From NCBI GenBank assembly GCA_036381015.1, contig DASVDR010000033.1:18237-82236 (forward strand): a stretch of DNA of 64,000 bases, given 5' to 3'. Source of the stretch: Gammaproteobacteria bacterium (GTDB taxonomy: Bacteria > Pseudomonadota > Gammaproteobacteria > Steroidobacterales > Rariloculaceae). This document shows, piece after piece, positions 33,901 through 41,865 of the stretch. Numbering within the stretch: position 1 is the first letter of the stretch; each line of letters begins with the position of its first letter. The notes under the pieces were generated by a model, which made no database searches, had not been told where the DNA came from, and saw only the letters and a list, made by a program, of their open reading frames with translations. Both the position numbers and the translations under genes were made by a program.

Positions 33901-36120
33901 ATGGCAACCGACGCTCAAATGCCCGAGCCGAAGCAGCGTGAAGCGACGCCGCGGTCGATCGCGGCCGAGACACCGGCGAGCGCGCACGCCCACGAAAATG
34001 CGGACGCGCGGGCCCGAGAAATCGAGCAGCAGATGACCGACGACGAGCGCTTTTCGCTCGTCATCAGCGTGCTCGGCCACGTGCCGGGGGGCTTCGCCGG
34101 GGGGCGCGACCCGCGCATTCCCGAAGACGTCGAGAACATGAGCGCCGGCTACACGCCCGGCGTGCCGCGCCTCGGCATTCCGGCGATCCAGAGCTCCGAC
34201 GCCAGCATGGGCGTCACCAATCCGGGCTACCGGCCGGACGACGAGGGCGCCACCGCATTCCCGTCGCTGATTGCCCTGGGTTCGAGCTTCAACCCCGAGC
34301 TCGTGCGCGCGGGAGGCGAAGCCATCGCCCGCGAGGCGCGGATCCGGGGCTTTAACGTTCAGCTCGCCGGCGGCTGCAACCTGGCGCGCGATCCGCGCAG
34401 CGGCCGCAACTTCGAGTACTACTCCGAGGATCCCTGGCTCAGCGCGGTCCTCGCCGCCGAGCAGGTGAACGGCATCCAGAGCCAGGGCGTCGTCTCGACG
34501 CTCAAGCACTACACGCTCAACTGCAACGAGACGAACCGCCACTGGCTGGACGCGATCATCGATCCCGACGCGCACCGCGAGTCGGACCTGCTCACGTTCC
34601 AGATCGCGATCGAGCGCTCGCAGCCCGGCTCGATCATGAGCGGCTACAACAAGATCAACGGCGAGTACGCCGGCGGCAACCATCATCTCCTCAACGAAGT
34701 GCTGAAAGGCGCCTGGGGCTACAAGGGTTGGGTGATGTCCGACTGGGGCGCGACGCCCGAGTGGGAATTCGCGCTCAAGGGGCTCGATCAGGAGTCGGGC
34801 GTCCAGGGCGACCGCGTGATGTGGGGCAAGGAGCCGTTCACGCAGGACCTCAGGGAGGCATACGCCAGCGGCAGACTGCCCAAGGAGCGCCTTTCCGACA
34901 TGGTGCGCCGCATCCTGCGCTCGCTCTTCGCCGTCGGCGTCGACAAGTGGGGACCGGCCCCGAAGGTCGACATGGCGAAGCACCACGAGATCGCGCTGGA
35001 AGGCGCGCGCCAGGGCATCGTGCTGCTGAAGAACGAAGGCGTGCTGCCGCTGCCGACCGATAAGCCGCTGAAGATCGCCGTGATCGGCGGCTATGCCCAG
35101 CAAGGCGTGATCAGCGGCACGGGGTCGGGCGCGGTTGCGCCGGTGGGCGGCTTCGCCGGTGTCATCAAGATCGGCGGCGCGGGCATCATGGGGAAGCACC
35201 GTAACCTCTTCCTGTCGGCGCCGTCTCCGCTCGACGAGCTGAGGAAGCAGTTTCCGCAAGCGCAGCTCGACTTCGACCCTGGGTACACACCGGCGGAGGC
35301 GGCGTTGACGGCGAAGCGCTCGGACGTGGTCATCGCGTTCGGAATTCGCGTCGAGGGCGAAGGTTTCGACATGCCGGACCTGTCACTGCCGTGGGGGCAG
35401 GACGCAGTGATCGACGCGGCGGCGAGCGCGAACCCGAACACGATCGTCGTGCTCGAGACCGGCAACTCGGTGTCGATGCCGTGGCGCGACAAGGTGAAGG
35501 CGATCGCGCAGGCGTGGTACCCGGGCCAGGCCGGCGCGCAGGCGATCGCCGAGGTCCTCGCCGGGACGGTCAATCCATCGGGCCGCCTGCCGATCACTTT
35601 TCCCGCAAGCCTCGATCAAACCCCGCGACCCGAGCTGCCGGGGCTCGGAACGCCGTGGGGCAGCGCGGTGACCATCGGGTACAACGAGGGCGCCGAGGTG
35701 GGCTACCGCTGGTTCGCACTGAAGAACGAACGGCCGATGTACGCGTTCGGTCATGGCCTCGGCTACACCACCTTCGATTACGACGATTTGAAGCTCGACG
35801 GAGGCGAAACGATTACCGCGAGCTTCACCGTGAAGAACACGGGCAAGCGCAAGGGGGCCGACGTTCCGCAGCTCTATCTGACCGAGGCGGCCGGGGACAA
35901 GCGCATGCGCCTGCTCGGCTTCGAGCGCCTGGAGCTCGAGCCGGGCGAGTCGCGGCGCGTCACGCTCGCCGCCGATCCCCGATTGCTCGCGCGCTTCGAC
36001 GGGAACAGCGGCAAGTGGAGCATCGCCGACGGTACCCATCGGGCGGCCGTCGGCAAGTCGGCAATGGATCTGGTGCTGACCGGCGCAACGCGACTGTCCG
36101 CGCGGCAGTTCGGCGTGTAG
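33901..36120 (+). CDS. Glycoside hydrolase family 3 beta-glucosidase-like enzyme
   Basis: The 739-aa protein has the GH3 N-terminal TIM-barrel: GVPRLGIPAIQSSDASMGV, EARIRGFNVQLAGGCNLARDPR, NFEYYSEDPWLSAVLAAEQV, VVSTLKHYTLN, IMSGYNKING and VMSDWGA, where Asp281 is the expected nucleophile. The C-terminal alpha/beta sandwich (LKIAVIGGYAQQGVISGTGS, QAWYPGQAGAQAIAEVLAG, GRLPITFP) and a fibronectin-III-like end (ASFTVKNTGKRKGADVPQLYL, GFERLELEPGESRRVTL) follow. An N-terminal 60-residue Ala/Glu-rich stretch shows no classical signal peptide, so localisation is unclear. It likely removes beta-linked glucose or related sugars. No sugar transporter is adjacent. Confidence 0.92.
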   Translation: MATDAQMPEPKQREATPRSIAAETPASAHAHENADARAREIEQQMTDDERFSLVISVLGHVPGGFAGGRDPRIPEDVENMSAGYTPGVPRLGIPAIQSSDASMGVTNPGYRPDDEGATAFPSLIALGSSFNPELVRAGGEAIAREARIRGFNVQLAGGCNLARDPRSGRNFEYYSEDPWLSAVLAAEQVNGIQSQGVVSTLKHYTLNCNETNRHWLDAIIDPDAHRESDLLTFQIAIERSQPGSIMSGYNKINGEYAGGNHHLLNEVLKGAWGYKGWVMSDWGATPEWEFALKGLDQESGVQGDRVMWGKEPFTQDLREAYASGRLPKERLSDMVRRILRSLFAVGVDKWGPAPKVDMAKHHEIALEGARQGIVLLKNEGVLPLPTDKPLKIAVIGGYAQQGVISGTGSGAVAPVGGFAGVIKIGGAGIMGKHRNLFLSAPSPLDELRKQFPQAQLDFDPGYTPAEAALTAKRSDVVIAFGIRVEGEGFDMPDLSLPWGQDAVIDAAASANPNTIVVLETGNSVSMPWRDKVKAIAQAWYPGQAGAQAIAEVLAGTVNPSGRLPITFPASLDQTPRPELPGLGTPWGSAVTIGYNEGAEVGYRWFALKNERPMYAFGHGLGYTTFDYDDLKLDGGETITASFTVKNTGKRKGADVPQLYLTEAAGDKRMRLLGFERLELEPGESRRVTLAADPRLLARFDGNSGKWSIADGTHRAAVGKSAMDLVLTGATRLSARQFGV

Positions 36121-36236
36121 GCGTGCCGGGTCGATCTGGATAACCACCGCGCGGGCGGCGGCGAGGCGCGGCGTCGCAATGTACGCCGCTCGAAGAACCT
36201 CGCTGCGCTCGGCCGGTGCGCTACACCGCGAACCGC

Positions 36237-36878
36237 TCAGGCGGCGGCCGAAGCCTGCGGCACGCGCTCGGGCGCGATTCCGGCCGCGATCGCCGCCTGG
36301 GCCGCCGCCATCGCGGCCTCCCGCGCGTCCGGTCCGAAGCCCATCTTCTCCGCACGCACGAACGCCACGTCGTCGATGCCCATGAAGCCGAGCAGGTGCT
36401 TCAGATAGGGCTCCTGGAAGTCGACCGCGCGAGCGGGGCCGTTCGTGTACTCGCCGCCGCGGCTCTCGACGACGATCGCGCGCTTGCCTTCGAGCAAACC
36501 GCGCGGCCCGGCTTCGGAGTACGCAAACGTCTCGCCGGCTCGCAGCACGTGATCGAACCACGCGCGCAGCGTCGTCGGCATGCCGAAGTTGTACATCGGC
36601 GCACCGATCACGATCACGTCGGCCGCGCGCAACTCTGCGATCAGCGTGTCGGAAAGCGCGCGCGTGCGGCGCGCGCCCGGCGTTGGCGCATCACCGCGGG
36701 CGAGGCCGTCGAGCGCGTCGGCCGTGAGGTGCGGAATCGGCTCGCGGCCGACGTCGCGCTCGACGACGGACGCATGCGGCGCTTCGCGCTCGAGCGCCTC
36801 GACCACGCTGCGGACCAGCACCCGCGAGGCCGCGTCGTTGCCGGACGCGCTGCTGTTGATCACCAGAATGTTGCTCAT
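36237..36878 (-). CDS. azoR: FMN-dependent NADH:quinone/azo reductase
   Basis: The 213-aa flavodoxin-like enzyme reduces quinones and azo compounds with NADH. Visible marks are ILVINSSASGNDAASRVL (phosphate-binding loop at the N-terminus), IVIGAPMYNFGMPTTLRAWFDHVLRAGETF (flavin-binding) and the RGGEYT segment. The start at 36876-36878 has GGAGG upstream; the longer frame to 37145 has none and overlaps the LysR gene. It is divergent from a LysR gene, a common arrangement in which the regulator controls the reductase in response to quinones. Confidence 0.92.
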   Translation of the reverse strand: MSNILVINSSASGNDAASRVLVRSVVEALEREAPHASVVERDVGREPIPHLTADALDGLARGDAPTPGARRTRALSDTLIAELRAADVIVIGAPMYNFGMPTTLRAWFDHVLRAGETFAYSEAGPRGLLEGKRAIVVESRGGEYTNGPARAVDFQEPYLKHLLGFMGIDDVAFVRAEKMGFGPDAREAAMAAAQAAIAAGIAPERVPQASAAA

Positions 36879-37056
36879 GCTGCCTCCTTGATCGATGAGT
36901 GGCGAGCATGGTGATCCCGCGGACCGCTGGCAGGTAGCCCTCCAACGCGCAACCCGGTGTCGCGAATCGAGCAACACGAAGGCGGCTATGATCGGCGAGG
37001 AGTCGCTGCAAGTGCGACAATGCGACCGCCACCCACGCATCACGAGGATCGCCGCC

Positions 37057-37929
37057 GTGCTCGCCCTGGAGGATCTCGAAACCTTCGTCGCCGTCGCGGA
37101 CACCGGGGGCATGACGCCCGCCGCCCGTCGCCTCGGCCTGTCCAAGTCGATCGTCAGCCGGCGCCTGCTGCGCCTCGAGGGGACGCTCGGCGTTCAGCTG
37201 TTGACCCGCACGACGCGCGGCGCTGCCCCGACCGAAGCGGGCGCGACGTTTCGCGAGCACGCGGCACGCGCGCTCGCCGAGCTCGACGCCGCACGCGACG
37301 CTCTGTCGCCGGACGGCGATCTGCGCGGTCTGCTGCGCATCGCGGCGCCGCTGTCGTACGGACCGACGCATCTCGCGCCGGTGCTGGCCCAGCTCGCGTG
37401 CCGTTATCCGCGGCTGCAGATGCACGTGTCGTACAGCGATGAGATCGTCGACCTGATCGGCGAAGGCTATGACGCCGCCGTGCGGATCGGCTCGCTGCCC
37501 GACTCGTCGCTCGTGGCACGGCGAATCGCACCGGTGCGTGCTCACGTCGTCGCGAGCCCCACGTACCTCGAAAGGCATCGCGCACCGCAGTCGCTCGACG
37601 AGCTGCTCGAGCACGAGGCGGTGCTGTTCAGCACGCTCACGTGGCGGCTCACCGACCGCGGCAAGCCGGTGACGGTGCGCCCGCGCGGACGCTTCCGCGC
37701 CGACAACGGCATGGCCGTGACGGCGGCCGCGCTCGCCGGCGTCGGCATCGCGCTGCTGCCGGATTTCCTCGCCGATTCGCATCTCGAGACCGGCGCGCTG
37801 GTCGAGCTGCTGCCGCAGCACGCGCCGCCCGACGTCGCGATCTACGTCGTGCGCCCGCCGGGCGCACGGGCGCCGCGCAAGGTCGCGGTGCTGACGGAGC
37901 TGATCGTCGAACGGCTCGGCAAGCGATAA
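37057..37929 (+). CDS. LysR-family transcriptional regulator
   Basis: The 290-aa protein starts at GTG 37057 (GAGGA about 9 bases upstream). The N-terminal winged helix-turn-helix reads LEDLETFVAVADTGGMTPAARRLGLSKSIVSRRLLRLEGTLGVQLLTRTTRGAAPTEAG, typical of LysR regulators. The C-terminal part is the periplasmic-binding-protein-like effector domain (YDAAVRIGSLPDSSLVARRI, GIALLPDF). An in-frame ATG at 36988 would add a 23-residue extension. It is divergent from azoR with a gap of 178 bases and likely controls it. Confidence 0.9.
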   Translation: MLALEDLETFVAVADTGGMTPAARRLGLSKSIVSRRLLRLEGTLGVQLLTRTTRGAAPTEAGATFREHAARALAELDAARDALSPDGDLRGLLRIAAPLSYGPTHLAPVLAQLACRYPRLQMHVSYSDEIVDLIGEGYDAAVRIGSLPDSSLVARRIAPVRAHVVASPTYLERHRAPQSLDELLEHEAVLFSTLTWRLTDRGKPVTVRPRGRFRADNGMAVTAAALAGVGIALLPDFLADSHLETGALVELLPQHAPPDVAIYVVRPPGARAPRKVAVLTELIVERLGKR

Positions 37930-38068
37930 ACACGGCCGCGGGCCTCGCCGGGACTCTGCCGGCGCGGCGCAGGAACCGTGCCGAAGCGGTGTCAATCAGA
38001 CCATGGTCCTACGTCGCTTCACACCGATTGACAGCGCAGAAAAATCGCTTTCGAATCGAAAATCTACG

Positions 38069-39742
38069 ATGAACAAACACAGCCGTCCGGCCGTCAGACC
38101 GCCGTCGTGGCCGGGGCTCGTCGTCGGCACGTTGTTCTTCGCGTTCTCGCTGACGCCGAGCCTGCTGCCGCGCTCCGCGCTGATGCAAGGCGTGGTCTCC
38201 GGGGTCGCGCTCGCGGCGGGCTACGGCGTGGGCGTGCTCGCTCACGCCGTCTGGCGTTACCTAGGGTTGCCTGCGCCGGGGCCGCCGCGCGTCGCGCGAG
38301 CCGTCAAGTACGCCGCCGCGGGTGTCTGCGCATTGGCGGCTGCGTTCTTCCTTTGGAAGGCCTCCGAGTGGCAGAACTCCATTAGAGCGCTCATGCAAAT
38401 GGAGCCGACCGAAGGCACGCAGCCGCTCGCAGTCGCCTTCATCGCGATACTGCTGTTCGGCATCGTGCTCGCGATTGCCCGTTTGTTTCGGCTGATGTCC
38501 TTGGGGATAGAGCGATTTCTCTCGCACCACGTGCCGCCGCGGGTCTCGCTCCTCGTCGGCGTCGTCGCGGCGGCGGCAGTATTCTGGTCGGTCCTCGACG
38601 GCGTGCTGTTTCACGTCGCGCTGCGCATCATCGACGGCTCCTTCCAGCAGGTGGATGCGCTCGTCGAGCCCGACGAGGCGCCGCCGCAAGATCCGCTTCG
38701 AAGCGGGAGCGCCGCGTCCGTGCTCGAGTGGGAAGATCTCGGGCGAGCCGGGCGCCGCTTCGTCTCGTCCGGTCCCACGCGAGCGGACCTCGAGGCGTTT
38801 TTCGGCCCAAGGGTCCATGTCGAGACGCCGATCCGCGTCTACGTGGGCCTCAACGCCGCGGAGACCCCGGCCGAGCGGTCCCGGTTGGCGCTAGAGGAGC
38901 TTGAGCGCGTCGGCGCGTTCGAGCGGTCGATGCTCGCGATCGTCACGCCGACGGGGACGGGCTGGGTGGATCCGGGCGCCATCGACACGCTCGAGTATCT
39001 GCAGCGCGGCGACGTCGCGAGCGTCGTCGTGCAGTACTCGTATCTCGCAAGCGCGCTCGCGCTGCTGCTCGAGCCCGAGCTCGGCTCGGAAACGGCGCGA
39101 ACCGTCTTCGCCGATATCTACGGCCATTGGACGCGTCTGCGGTCCGATCGCCGTCCGGCTCTCTACCTCCACGGGCTCAGCCTCGGCGCGCTCCTCTCCG
39201 ATGCGTCGTTCGACATCTACGACGTGGTGGGCGACGTCTTCCAAGGCGCATTGTGGAGCGGCCCACCGTTTCGAAGCGAGACGTGGCGCGCCGCGACCGA
39301 GCGGCGGGATCCGGGCACGCCGGCATGGCTGCCGCGCTTTCGCGACGGCAAGATCATTCGCTTCACGAATCAGGAGAATCGGCTCGAAACGCCGGGGGGT
39401 GCGTGGGGGCCGCTGCGCATCGCGTTCCTGCAATACGCCAGCGACCCGATTACGTTCTTCGAGCCGAGCATGCTCTACCGCGAGCCGGAATGGATGGCGC
39501 ATCCGCGGGGCCCCGACGTCACGCCCGCGCTGCGCTGGATCCCGATCGTCACGATGCTGCAGGTGATCGCCGACATGCGCGCCGGCGACATCACGCCTCA
39601 CGGCTACGGCCACAACTTGGCCGCCGAGGACTACATCGACACCTGGCTCGCGCTGACGGGGCGGCAGGACTGGACCGACGACGACATCCGCCGGCTCAAG
39701 GCGGTGTTCGTGCATCGAGAGCGGGCGGCCTCCGGCGAATAG
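38069..39742 (+). CDS. Membrane alpha/beta-hydrolase (Abhydrolase_9 family)
   Basis: The 557-aa protein has five or so N-terminal transmembrane segments (about 15-200; GLVVGTLFFAFSLTPSLLP, GVVSGVALAAGYGVGVLA, VAFIAILLFGIVLAI, LLVGVVAAAAVFWSVLDGVL). A catalytic domain follows (from about 230) with GRRFVSSGPTR, YVGLNAAETPAERSRLALEELERVG, ALYLHGLSLGALLSDAS (Ser in GLSLG), LWSGPPFRSETW and RFTNQENRL. This is the layout of the Abhydrolase_9_N/Abhydrolase_9 family. It is a membrane esterase/lipase of unknown substrate. The start at 38069 is chosen because residues before it lack membrane character and the longer frame overlaps the regulator end. Confidence 0.88.
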   Translation: MNKHSRPAVRPPSWPGLVVGTLFFAFSLTPSLLPRSALMQGVVSGVALAAGYGVGVLAHAVWRYLGLPAPGPPRVARAVKYAAAGVCALAAAFFLWKASEWQNSIRALMQMEPTEGTQPLAVAFIAILLFGIVLAIARLFRLMSLGIERFLSHHVPPRVSLLVGVVAAAAVFWSVLDGVLFHVALRIIDGSFQQVDALVEPDEAPPQDPLRSGSAASVLEWEDLGRAGRRFVSSGPTRADLEAFFGPRVHVETPIRVYVGLNAAETPAERSRLALEELERVGAFERSMLAIVTPTGTGWVDPGAIDTLEYLQRGDVASVVVQYSYLASALALLLEPELGSETARTVFADIYGHWTRLRSDRRPALYLHGLSLGALLSDASFDIYDVVGDVFQGALWSGPPFRSETWRAATERRDPGTPAWLPRFRDGKIIRFTNQENRLETPGGAWGPLRIAFLQYASDPITFFEPSMLYREPEWMAHPRGPDVTPALRWIPIVTMLQVIADMRAGDITPHGYGHNLAAEDYIDTWLALTGRQDWTDDDIRRLKAVFVHRERAASGE

Positions 39743-39840
39743 GTGCCTTCCGCGGGCGAGTCGTCGAGCTCGATCGTGCGCGTCGAGAGGCCGTCCGGCA
39801 GCTCGTGATCGACCGGCAGAACGGGTGGGCGCCCGACGTA

Positions 39841-39856
39841 TTGGACGAAAGTCCAA
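39841..39856. other. Stable hairpin with GAAA tetraloop
   Basis: TTGGAC (39841-39846), GAAA and GTCCAA (39851-39856) form a perfect 6-base-pair stem with a GNRA loop about 100 bases after the Abhydrolase_9 gene. No T-tract follows. It may stabilise the 3' end of that transcript or be the 5' leader of the next gene. Confidence 0.4.
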
Positions 39857-39933
39857 CTGTCGGACGGCCGCCAAGCGCGCGACCATCGGTATGTCTTTGG
39901 TTTCGCTGATTACCGGCAACGGGTAATCGAACC

Positions 39934-40521
39934 ATGAAGGAACGTTTCTTGACGAGCGCGAGGCGCTTCCTGATCGCGTCCATCGGCCTCGCCGGCCTCG
40001 CCGCATGCGAGACTCAGCGCGTCGGACAGAGCGCGACCGTGCAGTTCGGGATCGTCCGCGCCGCCGAGGAGGTGACGTTGGACTCGGCGGCGACGCAGGG
40101 CGCGGTGATCGGCGGGAAGCTTGGCCTCTTGACCGGCGGAAACCGCTCGAACGTCAGCAACGCGATCCGAGGCGCCGCGATCGGCGCCGCAGCCGGCGCC
40201 GCATCGGACGGCGGTCGCAGGGGCATGGCGTACACGGTCGACTTGACGGACGGCTCGTCTGCCCGGATCGTCACGGATCAACGCGAGATCATGCCGGGAG
40301 ACTGCGTCGCCATCGAGCGAGTCCGTGACACTGCGAATATCCGTCGCAAGTCGCAAAGCTACTGCGACAGGGCCAGCCAGGACGCCGTCCGAGCGATACA
40401 AGTCATGGTCCGCTCCGACGCTGCCGAATGCCGAAGCGCGAAGCAGGAGCTCGTCGAAGCGCGCACCGAGGAGGAGGTCGACCTCGCGAGCCGCAAGGTG
40501 GACTTGCTCTGCAACGGCTGA
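39934..40521 (+). CDS. Glycine-zipper lipoprotein
   Basis: The 195-aa protein has a lipoprotein signal with lipobox LAAC (Cys25), then a glycine-zipper region (QGAVIGGKLGLLTGGN, IRGAAIGAAAGAASDGG, about 54-90) typical of small outer-membrane lipoproteins such as SlyB/17-kDa-antigen types. The remainder (YTVDLTDGSSARIVTDQREIMPGDCVAIER) has a small beta-type domain known from such proteins. The C-terminal third is charged and helical with two Cys residues. It is probably anchored in the outer membrane or its inner leaflet. It is not in an obvious operon: the next gene is convergent. Confidence 0.85.
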   Translation: MKERFLTSARRFLIASIGLAGLAACETQRVGQSATVQFGIVRAAEEVTLDSAATQGAVIGGKLGLLTGGNRSNVSNAIRGAAIGAAAGAASDGGRRGMAYTVDLTDGSSARIVTDQREIMPGDCVAIERVRDTANIRRKSQSYCDRASQDAVRAIQVMVRSDAAECRSAKQELVEARTEEEVDLASRKVDLLCNG

Positions 40522-40562
40522 ACGCGGCCGGCGACAACCGATAGGCGCATCCGTGCCCGCCC

Positions 40563-41732
40563 CTACAGTCCGACGCGGACGACTCGGCCTGTGAAGTTCT
40601 CGGCGATGTAGATCGCGCGATCTTTCGCGACGTACACCATGCCGCTTCCGCCGATGATCGGTGCGGCCACGACCTCGGGCTTCGCGGTCGGGCTCGACAG
40701 GCGCAGCAGCCGTCCAGGCATCTGCTGCAAGAGGTCGGTGGAGATTTCGAGCACGTAGTACTTCCCGTCGACCTGCAGCACGTCCGTCACCGTCGTCAAG
40801 CCCGAGATCAGCGTCGACTGCTTGCCGGTGTGGATGTCGACGAGCCGCACGCTCGCGCCGCCGCTCGCGTACGGAATGCCCGTAAGCAGCGATACGAGAT
40901 ATTTCGTGCCATGGAGATGGCGGATCGAGGTCGGGACGGCATCCGACACGGGCGGGCCGACGCCGCTGACGTTCGGCACGGGCGGGAAACGCACCAGTGT
41001 CTTCGGCGGCCCGAACAACCCGGCCTGAATGATCGCGTTCTGGCCGGCATCGGCGATGAGCAGCCCCTCCAGCAACGAGCCGTGCGTCACGGCATAGGGA
41101 TTCGAGCCGCGGTGATCGACGATCGGGTCGGGACGGAAATCCTTCACGTCGGCGACCATCCGCACGAAGAGGCGCTCGCCCGCCGCGTTCTCGAGACGCA
41201 CGGTCAAGCCGTCCGCAAGCCTGTTGTGATCGGCGCGGGCTAGCGTGAAGCTGTCCGTCACGCCGTCGATCGGACGGTCGAACTGCAAACGCAGCACGGA
41301 GCTGAAGATCGGCGATACCGACGGCACCGGGTTCGGAACTTCGTGCGGTGGTCCATTGAATCGCAGCGCGTCACCCTGCCCGATCAGCAAGTGGACGATG
41401 CAGCAGCCGTAAACGTCCACTCCACTCGGGCCCGACACCCCGCCGGTGATAGCGACTCCCGACGGCAGGCCGCCGAGCAGCGTCCACACGGCGCCGCCCC
41501 GATCGATGCGCGACAGCTCCCCATCGTTCTGCGCCGTGCCGGCTTCGCTCACCAGCAGCGCACCGCGGTTCGTGACGTCGAGCTTGTACGGAGTGGACAA
41601 CCCGGCCGCGTAGGCCGTCGGTTGGGCCTGGCCGGCCGCGGACGCGAGCCCCAGGCAGGCGGCCAAGGACACCGACCGGGCGATACGGCTCGTGGCGCGC
41701 CGTCGTGACGCGAGAAGCCACAGGGTCTTCAT
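40563..41732 (-). CDS. ScyD/ScyE family beta-propeller protein
   Basis: The 389-aa protein has a signal peptide (about 18-36, ending GQAQ) and the ScyD/ScyE pattern: YAAGLSTPYKLDVTNRGALLVSEAGTAQNDGELSRIDRGG, then SNPYAVTHGSLLEGLLIADAGQNAIIQAG and LISGLTTVTDVLQVDGKYYVLEIS, and a final YVAKDRAIYIAENFTGRVVRV. The repeats form a secreted NHL/SGL-like propeller. The name is from cyanobacterial scytonemin genes, but the family is widespread and no pigment role is implied. It is divergent from a winged-helix/TPR regulator with a 133-base gap containing a GAGAT-N9-ATCTC dyad. Confidence 0.85.
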   Translation of the reverse strand: MKTLWLLASRRRATSRIARSVSLAACLGLASAAGQAQPTAYAAGLSTPYKLDVTNRGALLVSEAGTAQNDGELSRIDRGGAVWTLLGGLPSGVAITGGVSGPSGVDVYGCCIVHLLIGQGDALRFNGPPHEVPNPVPSVSPIFSSVLRLQFDRPIDGVTDSFTLARADHNRLADGLTVRLENAAGERLFVRMVADVKDFRPDPIVDHRGSNPYAVTHGSLLEGLLIADAGQNAIIQAGLFGPPKTLVRFPPVPNVSGVGPPVSDAVPTSIRHLHGTKYLVSLLTGIPYASGGASVRLVDIHTGKQSTLISGLTTVTDVLQVDGKYYVLEISTDLLQQMPGRLLRLSSPTAKPEVVAAPIIGGSGMVYVAKDRAIYIAENFTGRVVRVGL

Positions 41733-41810
41733 GGCTGAGCTCCTTGTTGGTTGTTCGTAAACGGACGCCGTGGAGCGCGAGCGTCGTAGTAATGAAGCAG
41801 CAGCCGCTCC

Positions 41811-41829
41811 GAGATGTAATTAGAATCTC
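41811..41829. promoter_or_regulatory. Dyad GAGAT-N9-ATCTC in the divergent regulator/ScyD gap
   Basis: An inverted repeat in the AT-rich half of the 133-base gap between the divergent genes, 37 bases before the regulator start. It is a candidate site for autoregulation and for control of the ScyD-like gene. Confidence 0.4.
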
Positions 41830-41865
41830 GCTGAAAGTTTGTGCGAATTTCTGAGAGCCGTTGCC

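Noticed and set aside
40563-41732. Scytonemin biosynthesis from the ScyD/ScyE family name
   Set aside because: The name reflects a broad propeller family; no scytonemin genes are present.
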